Positions 11,967-25,500 of a stretch of 55,297 nucleotides of DNA are shown here, piece by piece (within the stretch, counting starts at the first letter, position 1; the number at the start of each line of letters is the position of its first letter). The position numbers were made by a program, and so were the translations under genes. The stretch is taken from contig JAYMSP010000369.1 of the NCBI GenBank assembly GCA_036897095.1, positions 1 to 55,297 of the forward strand. The letters run 5' to 3'. The notes below the pieces were generated by a model that ran no database searches, was not told the origin of the DNA, and saw only the letters and a list, made by a program, of their open reading frames with translations. The DNA is from Plantago elongata (lineage: Eukaryota; Streptophyta; Magnoliopsida; Lamiales; Plantaginaceae).

Positions 11967-13559
11967 CTATGGTTGAGTACAAAATTGGGCCAATAATATA
12001 ACACCTATCTGATTTACTCATAAGCCCAGTCCAACAACGAAATTCCAGCTACAAGGAAATATCCAGAACACTGGCTGGCACCGATCGACACTATATTTCC
12101 AAACAAAACCGCACAGTACAGTCCCAAACTTAAATAGAATCACAATGAGTCCAAATTGGAAACAGTTATATGAAAACACTGTCCCTAGGAACAAAACGCA
12201 GAAAGAAGAACACGCCTTTAAGCATATGAACCAACCACATGTAAAATCTAATCTCCAGCAAAACCCTAATCATATTACTTTTTCCTGTTTCATGTGTGAT
12301 TTGTGAAGAATCTGAAGATCGATACCCTGTTTTCCGGTGAAGACTGGTTCCTCAGCCTTATTCTACTGTTTCGGTCAGGTCAGTATTGTTAATATGTTAA
12401 CTATCACTTTTCTTTCTCTTTTCCATCCATTTCTGTCAAGATCGATTTCATGTCAAGATTTATTACAAATGATGTATTAGGACAGACTGTTTGCTAGCTG
12501 CTTGATTTTTAGTATGATGATATCTTACTCTTTTTCAGCTCTATCTCTGTCTTTTCGAGCTTTTTTCGGTATCTATTCTTAATTTTCCTTTCTTCGTTTC
12601 AATTACCGAGATTAAATTGCTACTTGCTAGTTAATAAATAGAAATTGAAGTATGTTTTTGAACTTTCAGTTAAAATTGGGATACTATGCTGAGTATGGAC
12701 TCTAGTAGACAGTAGTATGTTTTAACTTGGGCATTTCAGCTAAATTCTCTGTTCCGAATTGCAGCCTTGTTGAACATTCTCTATCTTTGTATTTTCTCAG
12801 CTAGCGGGTAGTTCGACTGGGCAACTTCTGTTGCCATTTGACATAAATATCTTGTTACACCATTGTGATTTTGATGAAGGAAAAGGCACGTCCTTATGTG
12901 CTTCAGTTCCTATTGTAGTGGTAGGGCTAGTCCTTTCATGACCTATGAACTAGCCCATTAACGGCCCAGGAACAATTTAATTATTGCCCGAAACTCCGAA
13001 AGCATACAGATAGACTCGGAAATTTACCTGAGAGAAAGTGGGTTGGTTAATTGGGTCCGTGTAGAAGAATTCTCTTTTTCCCATTTCCCTTTTTTTTTTT
13101 TGTTTTTGTTTTTGTTTAAATTCTATCATCGTTTTACCACAAGTTATCACCAGAAAAAACCACCCGCTGCTGTCTGGGTACAGCAGTATTGTCCGTTTAT
13201 TGGTCTCAGTCAAAGAAGAATACATAACTGGAGTGAGCGATTCTTATATATTCTGGAACCATCAAAGAATGAGCTGGCCGATCACACAGAAAATACCGTG
13301 AATTTCGTTTGCACCACCAGTCGTAATTATCAGGTTAGTGTACCTATACTAAAACCATCCATCAATTTTACTCTCAGGACGGACATTGCCGTTATTGTTT
13401 TGCTTTGCTTACACATTATAATAGACTTGCTAGCTGAGTTTAGTTATTATCATCATTTCTATTTTAGTTTCATGACTTCATCCATATGTGTGTAAGTTGT
13501 TTGTATGACCTTATTCATTATATTACTGGTGCTGTGGTATATATTGGGAGAATAGAGAG
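11967..13559 (+). promoter_or_regulatory. Promoter and non-coding leader exons of the coiled-coil gene
   Basis: No protein gene is evident. AAACCCTAA (telo-box type) lies near 12260 and GGCCCA/AGCCCA boxes at about 12953-12966, both common in plant promoters. A leader exon probably covers about 13060-13333: it ends ATTATCAG before GTTAGT, and an acceptor (GAATAG) lies a few bases before the ATG at 13560. A second possible first exon ends near 12378 at CGGTCAG before GTCAGT. A 150-codon open frame at 13043-13495 crosses the proposed splice site and has no recognisable domain, so I treat it as leader sequence. Confidence 0.45.
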
Positions 13560-16500
13560 ATGGAGAATGGTCAAGAAGGCGGTATTTTGGAGAAAAAATT
13601 TGCAGGCCTAGCAGTGAGTGAGAATGGCAGCACTAGCAATGGCAATGATGGTTTGTATCAGGTCATGAAAGCAGTTGAAGCTGCTGAGGCTACTATCAAA
13701 CAGCAGGTATTATTAGCTAGGTCATTCTTTGTTTTGCTGTCTTGATAATGATAATAGTGATAATCTTATTAGTTAATGCTAATAATGCTAATGATGGTAT
13801 CTTAGTTAGCTACTGTTATCCGCTCCATGCTGTTCTGGAAAAATGGGCGCTACTCATCCATGTACTATGAGTTTAGTAGTGATAGATAGAAGTTAAATTG
13901 CGTCATAAGTAATGGTCACTTAGATAAGCTCAAAATCTGTCTGTGACGTATTGGTGCTTTACTTATTACCGAATAGAGTATCTGTTAATTAGGCTAGTTA
14001 TAGGAGGTTCTATATCAATTACTAATCAGGCTGGCGTTCTGTGATGCTAATACGGTTTGAGTTTTGGCTGCTCATGAATTATTTCTCCATTACGAAGAGG
14101 TAATAAGATATGCATCACTAAGGCCTTAGCGTTGAAAGATTTTGTCCTCCAGTATACAATAGAGAATGACCAAGTAATTGGAATTAGAACAAGAATAACA
14201 TTCCTGAGATCTTTTCAATGACCTGGTCATTCTTTATCAGTATGACTTAAAAGCTTAGCTGTGGTTTTTTTCCCTGCATTTTATGATTATGTAAGTTTAT
14301 TAACATTACTAACCCAAACAGAAAGTAATTTAAGTAATAATTAAAGTACATCAACAACCATCTAGAACTTGTTGCACCTTTTAGGAGCTTTCTTTTGTTC
14401 ATCACTGGTAAAAGAATCCTATGATAAGAAATAGGAGAAGCAATGTCGGTGATATAGACAGAAATATGTTGGAATCTTATTCCACTTTGTATATGTTGAT
14501 ACCTCTGGATTGAAATAAATGACGGATGTTTCGAAGATATCATTCCCTATTCTACATGGGAAGAGCAGTAGTTCTTCATTAGTTCTTGCTAAGAACACCA
14601 TTTGTGATATTAAAATCTTTTCTGATGGCTTTTTGCTTTACACACTGCCTGTGTATTATGTTCTTTACAATTTAAAATATTTTTCAAGAATAAAACTTCT
14701 TAAATGAGTAAGTAAAGAAGTATATATTTAAAATTGGAGACTCTTGATACTGAATTGTTGCTTATATATCAATTGCCAGAATTTTGATTTTAAATACATT
14801 TCAAGCACTTTATAGTTTTTTTTTTTTTTTTGAAACGGCAAAGATTACAACTACTTTTTACACTACTCTACTTTTATACCAACCACGACCACTCCTAAAC
14901 CACCTTATGTCTCCACCAATGATCGAACCTTGGACCTCCCTCCTTCCTCCTATACACACAAACCACAAACCACGCCTACTCCCAAACCACCTTATGTCTC
15001 CACCAATGATTGAACCTTGGACCAACTCCTTCCTCCTATACACACAAACCACACCTACTCCTAAACCACCTTATGTCTCCACCAATGATCGAACCTTGGA
15101 CCTCCCTCCTTCCTCCTATACACACAAACCACGCCTACTCCTAAACCACCTTATGTCTCCACCAATGATCGAACCTTGGACCTCCCTCCTTCCTCCTATA
15201 CACACAAACCACGCGTACTCCTAAACCACCTACGTCTACTCCTAAACCACCTTATGTCTCCACCAATGATTGAACCTTGGACCTCCTCCTTCCTCCTAAA
15301 CCACCTTATGTCTCCACCAAGGATCGAACCATGCACCTCCACCTTCCCACTCCAGCTCCATTCCATTGCACCACCTTATGACTCCTTTTAAGCACTTTAT
15401 AGTATTTTCTTTTATTTCTATTGTTATCTGGAGATTATATAATGTGAAGTAGTGAGTTTGTTATTTACTATCAAGAGCATTTATTTATTTTTACAAGTAG
15501 ATTGCCAAGGCTTTTATTTTTTATTTATCTTTTCGTCCTCTTATCGCAGGTGGAAGAGAACATTCGTTTGAGATCTGAACTTCAGGAAAAGAATGAGGAA
15601 ATAAAAAAATATGTAAGAGTTCTTCATTTGCTGCTCTTGACGCAAGATAACTTATTAGGTTGAAAAATATGATACATATACTAGGACCTTTTGATTATAA
15701 TCTAGCCCCACCCCACTCCCATTAGAAGAAAGGGCCTGATTCTATTATGCATTTTATCTTTTCAAACAGCACATGCATTTTTGAGTTGTGTAACGCAGTT
15801 CCATTGGAACGTGGTGCTTGGTAGCAGTTTTATTGAGATGCATTTGGGACGTACGAAATGCGCATCTGAAAGTAGTTTTAATGATTGTTTTAGATATATT
15901 TGGGTTTTTTGGGTCCAATTTTTGTATACAAAATGCAATCATTGTCCTTAAATTGCATTGCAATAATATGGGTGTTTGGTTTAGTGTGTATGCAGTTGAA
16001 GTGCATTTATAAATCATAAGAACCACAAACCATTTTTCACAAGGCTAAAACAAAATCATCATTAGCACATAATGAACTCTACTTAATCACTAATTAAGGA
16101 CTTTTTACTATCAATACAACTGGAAATCTTAAGAGCAGTGAAAATGAGCTGATTAGTACATAGTTACTCATAATTAGAACCAAGTAACTCTTACTTTAAC
16201 ATAGATCAACCACACAGTGAACATACATGACAAAAATGACACCTATGGCTGTAAACTTAATTGACCACATACAACATAGAATATCACTTCATTGTTTACT
16301 AGTGGTCTTGATTGCATTGTTTACTAGAGGTCTTGATTGCAGTAAAAGGCAACACGATGTTGATTAAAACCTACGCATTTATCTGTTTAAAAAGTCCGCT
16401 ACTCCAACAGGAACAACCAGAACTACAAACTCGTGAATCGTGCAAAAAAAAAAAAGTTGCACTCAATAACAAATTACCCAAGTATACAAGACAAACCATT

Positions 16501-19500
16501 TAGTTTGAAGTTAGGAAGTTGGATATTAGTGTTGATTACAAACAAGAACATTTATCCCAAATCAATACAGCAGAAGCCAAAATGCAAAATCAGTAATTGA
16601 ACAATTTACAACCAACTAATTACAGCAAATGAAGTTCAGAAACAAGTAACAACTCCCAACTGCCATATTGATCCAAATCATAGTCTTAAACATAGATAGT
16701 AGAGAAAGTAAATAAGTATTAGAAGCAAGAATCATGCCAGAATGGGCAACAAATAATTTCATAAGAATCCATTGATCAACATCACAGACCGTTCTGAACA
16801 TAGCTTACCCAAAATCAGGGACCAACTTATTATAGCGTTTACCCCTTACCTTCCATTTCTTGTCGTCGTTGTTGAAAGAACCATCACTACCACCACGGAC
16901 ATCGGAACCACCCTCTGGCTTGGCCATGGAGCTGAATGCAAATTTCTTGTATTCCTGGTTTGGAGCAACAACACAAGGCTGAATAGTAGTGTACCTGCTG
17001 AATCAGATTCTGTACCATCACCACACTTGAGAAGGTAGGTATCCGGGGGGTCAAGCTTCTTGTAACAGCAGTTATCAGGTAGCATGTCATCCTTCTTATT
17101 TTACAACTTGACGTACATTGATGCTAGCAATTCTTGCAACTTTTTGTAGTCCGATTTCTGCTCTTAATAGTTCTGTTTGGTCAATTTCCAATGTCTTGCA
17201 TAGTTTACTGGGGTCCAGACGGATTCCAGAGACCTCCAGGTTGGAGAATTCTGTGTAACTCTAAGAGGTAAAATCCACCTGCAAATTAATAATTATTGAG
17301 AAAGACAGTTAGCTAGATAACTAATAGTTACACCTACAAATTGATAATTATTGAGAAATCCACCTGCAAATTAATAGTACTAATTATAGTTGCATCTTCC
17401 AAGAAAACAGGGCAGGAAACAAAAAGTTGTCAACTAAGAGAGAAATTTTGAAATGAAGGCTGCACTGGGTTCAGCCACGAAGATCTTGTACTTAAATGGA
17501 AAACTTGAATTAAAATTAATGAATATTGAGGTTCTGAAGATAAACAAATAATAACATTCAGCTTCAGTAGATTCTGCCACAATAGCTAATTCATATGTTC
17601 TTACCGAAGTAAGGAAATTCTAAATTCACTAACCAATTAGCAAAAACCTAATAAATCGATGCTCGATGCCACATTTGAACAATTAAACTACTTTATACTT
17701 GATTTACCCTCAACATATATCGAATGGACCCACTAAATCAACACCAGTTATTTACCCTCAACATATATCAAAACCAAAACAAATTGAAGCACGCTAATCT
17801 TGATTCCCCTCCCCTGCCCCTAGACATTTATGATGCAAAGAGAGTACATGACTTAAAATACTTGTTCACAATCAGAAGTTTATTAATTGTTAGGAAATTA
17901 AATTGATAGATTAGTTTATTTCAGATTCATGTTCTTTGTATAATAGGATGTGGCAATATTCAATATATAGACATCTAGTTTATTATGTGACCTAGAATGT
18001 CTATCCTATAAATATAGTTTTAGGTTACTTTTTTCAGTCATCTTACATTGTTGTGACTTTATCACTGATTATTGATAGGAAGAATATATTCTGCTCCCAA
18101 GTTCTCTTGTTGTTTCGAGCTTAGTTGCATATTCTTCAGTTAGTCTAATGTAGAATCCGTATTCCATACTTTCTCCCTTGCATCTATTTCTATTCCAGTT
18201 ATCCTTCAACCGTACAAGTGTATGCCGTACACTTGAATAAAGAATTTTGGTATCAAATACTTTTGTAATTTACGGATGAAGCAAGTGTTCCGTTTTCCTC
18301 TTTATTTTTCTTCTGTTAGTTTGTCACCTGGATAATGCATCCATCAATCCCCGTCGCTTGCTTCTACATGTAGATTACAGGTCTATTTATAGTTCATTTT
18401 CTTCATATCTCGACTGTTTGCAGAAATCAGCTGATTCGAACTATCAAAACCCGAATTCAGCAAATCAGTGGGCTAACCATGTTAATGAAGCCGATCGAAT
18501 AAGTGGCACAGTAAATGGGGACATTGATACTGGACGTGATTTGGTTAATTCAGTTGCTCTTCAAACAGATCTATTGCAAAATGGTATAAATCATTCAATT
18601 AATACTCAGATAGAATTTTTTTCGATATTAACCAGGTTAATGGATCTTTGAAAGTGAACCGGGATGGTCAGGTAGCGACGGAGAATTCTGGCTTTTCTCA
18701 GTTTGTCACTTCACCTGTTACATCAATATTTTCAAGCAGGTAATCGTGCTAGAAACACTTCCAAATATGAGGGTTTTGTTTTGATAGCTTTGGTAACACA
18801 GACTTACTTTACTGCATCTATAGGTCTCCCCTAGATGACCACTCTGATTCACAGCTGAGAATATCTGGAAGGGGTTTAATTATATCGGGTGATGCCAATG
18901 ATCCTAATAGTATTAAACAGGTAGCCGTTTCCCGTTGGTGCATTATTTTTTTGTTTGCCTTTTGTTCAAAATTAAAATCATTATTATTATTATCATCAAC
19001 AATTTTGTTGTTGTTGTTGTCGTCGTCGTCGTGAAAAAGGTTTACTCAATGCAGAGAAGAATAAAAGAAAGAGGCTAGTTGTACTGGACAAATGACCCGC
19101 ATCTATAATTTTGACCAGCATGATAGAATCTAAAATCTCTAGGATATTCATCAGTGCATTGAAAGAGGAAAAGAAAAAAAAAAATACCTAATATGAAAAC
19201 TACCATATAAACTCCAACTCCTGCCACCGAAGCTCCGCCATGTGTGTTATTAGAAAATATATACTCCCAGCCCCAAATTCCCCTGGGCCTGGGCATGGGT
19301 TTTAAGAGTGAAATATATAAATAATAATTAGAAAAATTTACAAATTGTTTTGTATGAATAAAGTTAGGTAAGGGATTTTTCCATTTGAAATATGGGAAGT
19401 TGAGATTAGGACAGACCAAAACGGAATGTCGGAAGCTGTCATTGGGATGGAGGGAGTTTATCTGTTTCGGGGTTCCATAGAATTTGAATTTTTGGGGATG

Positions 19501-22500
19501 CATTGCGATAGAATGAAATATTTAACTGAGAGAATATAAAATGTTAAGGGGTAAAGAAGTAAGATCTCACTGGACATGAGGGTTCGACTTTTGTCTTTTG
19601 GTGTCGCAAGTCCGTAACACATAGATACTTTGATGACATCTGTATGTTCAGAGCTAAAGATCAAGGATTCCATCTTCTGTAGCGCGGGTGGTTAATGCTG
19701 TAGAAAGGAACCCTCTTTCTGGCTTTAAAGGGTTTCTTTTTGGTGATTAATCTGTAATCTGTGAATATACTCCTTGCTTATTGTCCTTTTGTTTATCTAA
19801 GTCATTAATTTAGATTAGCTCTGGAAAAGTATATCAATTGGAATGTTTAATGGTGAGTTTCATCTTTACTAATTTTTGTGGGAGCAGGATTTGACTCCTA
19901 GAATATTTGTAAATGTAACTGTCCATTTGTTGGATTGATTTATCCGAAAGATTTCGTTTCAATTGGAATTAGGATCTTGTTTCTAAACTCCGGGAGCATG
20001 AAGAGGAAATTATGCAACTGAAGAAGCACCTTGCAGAGTACTCTGTCAAGGTATGTGGAAGTGTATTTACTTGTGTGGGTAAATATGATATAATTTGAAG
20101 ATGATGCTGATCGTTATTTCTTTGGTAGGAAACACAAACACACAATGAGAAATATGTGCTGGAGAAGCGCATATCTTACATGCGCATGGTAGGCAGGACT
20201 GTTTGATTCAAATGCTCGAGATGTTCCCTCTTCGTTTACCTGGAATACTGACCATGTACGACTACTTGTTTCAGGCCTTTGATCAGCAGCAACAGGATCT
20301 TGTTGAAGCTGCTTCCAAAGCAATTTCCTACAGACAAGACATAATGGAGGAAAATGTCCGTCTTACTTACGCATTGCAGGTATATATAATTTGTTATGCA
20401 ATTTTCTACTCTTCCTGCGTGTAACACCTTCTCCAGAATGAATTTGACTAAGTGTTGTTGCTTATTGTGAGTGTAGAATTTCTAATTTGTAGTGCAGTAA
20501 CTTCACGTTCTAATTATCCATGCTCATCTAGTTCGATTTGTCATTCTTTGGAGTGAATCTTAATGTATAATATTGGAGTACACGCGCGCACACACACACA
20601 CACATATATATACACATATACATATATATCTATATCTATATATACATATACATATATATCTATGTATGTGTATATGTATGTATATGTATATGTATAGGTA
20701 TAAGATAAGCGCATACATATTATAAAATAAAGAGTACTAGTAATGTCCTCCCTCTTTTCTCTTCCATTATAGGGTACCTAAGAAATACTATAGTGTAAAG
20801 GTAAATCTATTACTAACTCTCTCTTTAAAGTAAAGTATTAAGTCAAAGGGTATCTTACTCTATCTAGTAAAGAAAAAGGTATACTTCAGTTCTTCATGAG
20901 TAAATACTATTTATAATATAATCTCCCTCTTTAAGGAAGGGTTGCATATTAAAAACTCTCTATACTTTATTCAAGAATTATAAGTGATATAGATATAAAA
21001 GTATATTGTTTTATTATATGCTCTAAGCTAAAATATAGTTTACTAGGGAGTCTTTTACTTAAATAGTCTAGTTATTATAAATACTTTGTTAAGAAATATA
21101 AGGTACTTAAGGTACACTCTTTAATATAACTCTTTATAGTATTACTTAAGGGTAACATATTCTCTCTATTTTATAAGTACTTTCCTCTTATATAGAGCTA
21201 GGGTATGTATGTTAATTATTAGATATATATGTGTGTGTGTGCGTGTGTGTGTGCGCTCCATATGTATGCATGTATGTTTTTTTATGTTGCTGAACTGATC
21301 AGATCAATGTTGATGTGTGTGTTTGCTTGTAAAGAAGCTGCTCAAGAAATGTGTCACTGTCATTTTTCATATACTTGCTGTGCGTTTCTTTTCATTCTTT
21401 GGTCGTCCTCTCTATCGTTTGGCAGATTCTATTGCCTTTTTGTTTCATGCCATGTCCTCCGTTTATGATATGAGCGCTATATGTATCACTCTCATGTTTT
21501 GCTCTTCCAGGCTGCTCAGCAAGAAAGGTCAACATTTGTCTCGTCCTTGATGCCTCTTCTGGCGGAGTATTCTCTTCAACCATCCGTTGCTGATGCTCAG
21601 TCCATTGTTGGTAGTGTCAAGGTTAATTTGATGCACTCTCCCATTTTCTTCTGCTTGTAATGAATTCTATTAGCTAACCTAATTTAGATGGTGAGTTTGA
21701 AAATAGAACTTATGATGGGGGTATTTTGGGTACTAAAAACAGGTTCCCTTCTTGAGATCCAGGGTCTTTTGTAAATTACATGATTCAGGCTTTCCAAGCA
21801 AGAATGTTTTGAAGAGTTGGGACTAATTCCAAAAGTCCGAACTTTAATCTCAAAGTTATTAACTGAGCTGAGATACTTCATTGACGTTAGGCTGACCTTA
21901 GAAGATTAGACTTGTCATTTTAAAGATAACTTCTCATTGTCAATTCTGTATCTGTGACTGAAATTTGTTAGAGTTAGTTAGAGTTGGGTTATTCTGTATC
22001 TGTGACTGAAATTTGTGGTTTGCTATATGATGATACTCGGTCAATTTTATTATATTATTTTCAACCCAGGCCAAACTGTGTTTTGTGAGTTCGTTGTGTT
22101 TGAAGCCATACGAATCTGCTTGAAAGTTTTCAAGGCAATGTTGTTACTTTTTAGGCATCTTTGCATGATAACTTGCCTGATAAGAGGGAACTAATATTTC
22201 GGATATTTTGTATAGAGCTGAATGCTCACTGATCACCAAGCTGACTCCAAAGAATCTTGCATTTCGACTTCCATCCAAATTCAACTTTTCCTACGCAACA
22301 AAATATTCAGTAAAATGAAGAGTATTCTGAACTCTTTTCATTTTTATTGTCTATAAATTTAACAAACCATCATTTGGAGAGGCAATTCTCTCCTTGGCCA
22401 TGCAATTTTCTATCATTTTGTTTGTAATCTAGTACTATACTATCACATGCATTCTATTCAAGGTTCTTATTCAATATGAATTTTCTTGCTGCAGGTTCTG

Positions 22501-25500
22501 TTTAGGCATTTGCAAGAGCAGCTTCTTGTCACTGAGGTATGATGCACATGCTTAAGGGAAGAAAACAATATAATTTGGATGGCGTGGATTTCAATGTGGT
22601 CTTTGTTGATGCTTCTCTTGTATGCCAACCTTTGCTTCATATATTAGATTATTTTGTTGTAGGGAAAGCTCAAGGATTCTCAGTATCAACTAGCACCTTG
22701 GCGTTCTGATGTGAATTTATTGATCCAGAACCCAGTACATCCTAGTGAGGTAGCATTCTTTGTTCAGTTTGCTTCTAGATTATGTGAATAACTTGTTATC
22801 GATCTCTCGTATATGGTATCAACATTCCAGCTAGTTGAGAATTTTCAGGGAAATCTGTTAGATGTTTTTTTTATAAATATATTGACCTGTGGCTTCGCTT
22901 AACACTGATATATCAACAATTAATCATAAAGGATTTGACAAAACTTCCACTTTGTGATACCAATAATTCAAAACATAATGAGCCAAGGGATGTGGGAGGA
23001 GGCTTGGGGACTTTCGCTGGAATTGTTCAACACTACAGCTTTAGGGAGACCCCAATGTGCTTATTTCTTGTATTTATGTGCGCATGCTAGATCTCGAATC
23101 TTACAAATTTGGAAGCGCAGTTAAGCTGGTAGTCTAGTCTGGAGACTGATCTAGGGGGGTGGGCCGTTGTCTAATAAGGCATGCTACTTCCAATTATCCC
23201 TTTTTAGTTTGAATATGTCTGCGTTCAGGAATATTGATTAGTGATCTTCCTATATCTATCAGATTCCTTCTCTTGGATATCTTTATTTATCTGACTAAAT
23301 GGTCAAAAGTGACATTTTGTATGGCAAATTTGACTTCTTATATCTACCAAGTGCCAGTGTGGTACTAGACGGTTTTACTGTGGTGGACGAGCAGAGGGCA
23401 TTTGTTGAAACTATCGAGTCAAATCAAAAGTTTTATTTAATTTTCTGCGCCTGATATATCTTGCTCTTTGTGAGTACATAATGGTTATGGACTTAAATTC
23501 TGGCATTGCACTTCCAGATTAATAAAGGACTGGAACTGGTAACTCAACCAACATACTCGAATGAAAAGACACCATCCTCAGATCACCAGACAACTGACGA
23601 GAATTTGCATGGTCATACTCGAACGATTCTGGCTGATGATATGAAGAACTTTGAGCATGATAACGTGGGGAATTACCCGCTACTTCCCAGAAGGTGAGCT
23701 TGGTCAAATGGAGATTGTTGTGAATTCTCCTACTGCATGTGCAATGCCAACCTGCTGCTTTGGTGGTCGATTCTGGTTTCATTGATTTTTTTTCTGTTGG
23801 CTGCCGTGCTGATGTGATAAATTATCCCAAGTGCGACTCTTGGGTGTTTAAATGATAATTGATTGGCTGTGGTGCGGACCACCATAGGTTCCTGTTATGA
23901 CCTCAGATAGTAATGATGAAGTTTCTGTAAAAATCGAAACAATGTTCCATCCAAATGGAAAGGAAAAGTATCATCTCTCAGAACTGGGTCAAGTATAGCT
24001 AGAGATAAACTATTAAAGCATGATTACAAAATCTAGGGAAAGAGCGGTTTTTCCATTAGATGTGGAAATTCCACTTTTTTTAATTTAGGGTATGTAGATT
24101 TTTATTTAGTGCCTGTGGGTTTTTACGTATTGTCGGTGGGCTTTTATTTAGGATATGTGGGTTTTTATTTTGCCTGTGGATTTTTGCGTACTGTCTGTGG
24201 GTTTTTTTATTTAGAGTCTGTGGGTTTTTATTTAGGGTCTGTGTATTTTTACGTTGTCTGTGGATTTCTATTTAGGATCTGTGGGTTTTAATATAAAAAA
24301 GAAGTGGATTTTCCATATCTAATGGCAAAAGAGCTCTTTCCCTAGACTATCTCAAGCATGATAGAGTAAAGGCTGAATTCAGTTGGGAGCTGTAAAATGT
24401 AGGCTGCATTTTCTAGTTTGATGACTCCCCAAAATTTACTAATTTTCGCAATCACCACCGGACTAAGAATTTGTTAACCAGTGTACATATTTACTTCCGT
24501 ACTTATGTTTGCTAGTTATATTTAATACTTAATCCACTCAAAATAGGATCAAAACCAAACCTTTTCAAATTATTGGAAGGCCCCAACCTTTAGATTTTCG
24601 TTCATGCTACTATATTACCTTTTGTTAAATTGAGTTGCCTCTTGTTACTAATCATACAATGCTACATTTACCATAAAGCTGGTCATTGCTGTTGAAGGGA
24701 AGTGTTTTGGCGGGGGGCTTGAGAAAGTTTATGTGCAGGTGTTTCCAAAATATCTGGAGGATCTTTTCTTAACATTGAAACAAGTTGGAGGGAAGAACCT
24801 TCTTCCTGGGAAGTGTGTTGTGGGGAAGAGGGGGTGGGGTGGGGTGGGGAATCTGTTTGTCTTGAATTCTGCATGACATCTACTTGAGATTGAGACAAGT
24901 GGGTGTTTAGCTTGTGTACTATGAGCAGCTGCAGATTATATTGCAAGGCAGTCTAACTGTGTATATTTTTTGGTTTAGCTTGAGTCCATCAAGCTACAAG
25001 TCACGGGTTCAAAACCCACCAAGCCCAGCTTTATTTTCTTTCTCTCTTTGACAACGAAGCGCAACTCAGTTGGTTAGACGCTTCACCTCCAACCAATAGG
25101 TCGGGGGTTCGAGTCACCCTTTAGCCGTTTCCAAATTTTTTTTATGTAAAGTAGAGTTGTGATACATTATAACTTTATATTGCTTTTTATGTGAGAGTTT
25201 ACGGGTTCTCTATATTGTATTTCTACTTTCAAAATATAATGCAGCTTATTTTCATACGGTCACAAAAAAGGATAAAGATGTTAACCTGTCAATTTGTATT
25301 TAATTGAGTGATCTTCTGTGAGTGATGTCCTTGATGTTCTTATAAAAGTGAACCATGGTTCTAATATTTGTTTAAGAATGAAGTACATCATCAATAACAC
25401 TAACAGTATTGTCTGAATTTTGCATAGCATCCTGTCTTTTTCCTGATTTGTTAAGGTTTATCTTAAATTACTGTTCAGGAACACGACATCCCAGGAAACA

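Noticed and set aside
13043..13495. 150-codon plus-strand open frame before the coiled-coil gene
   Set aside because: It crosses a good splice donor at 13334, has no recognisable domain and is best read as leader exon plus intron.
14784..15224. 146-codon repetitive open frame (repeated NHLMSPPMIEPW)
   Set aside because: It is the plus-strand reading of the ~80-bp repeats in the SINE; frames stay open only because some units have lengths that preserve phase.
24109..24291. Glycine/phenylalanine-rich 60-codon frame
   Set aside because: It is produced by the 21-bp minisatellite between transposon arms.
24970..25142. Possible tRNA genes
   Set aside because: A and B boxes are present, but no acceptor or anticodon stems pair; the same B-box segment recurs at 34948 with a target duplication, so it is a SINE.
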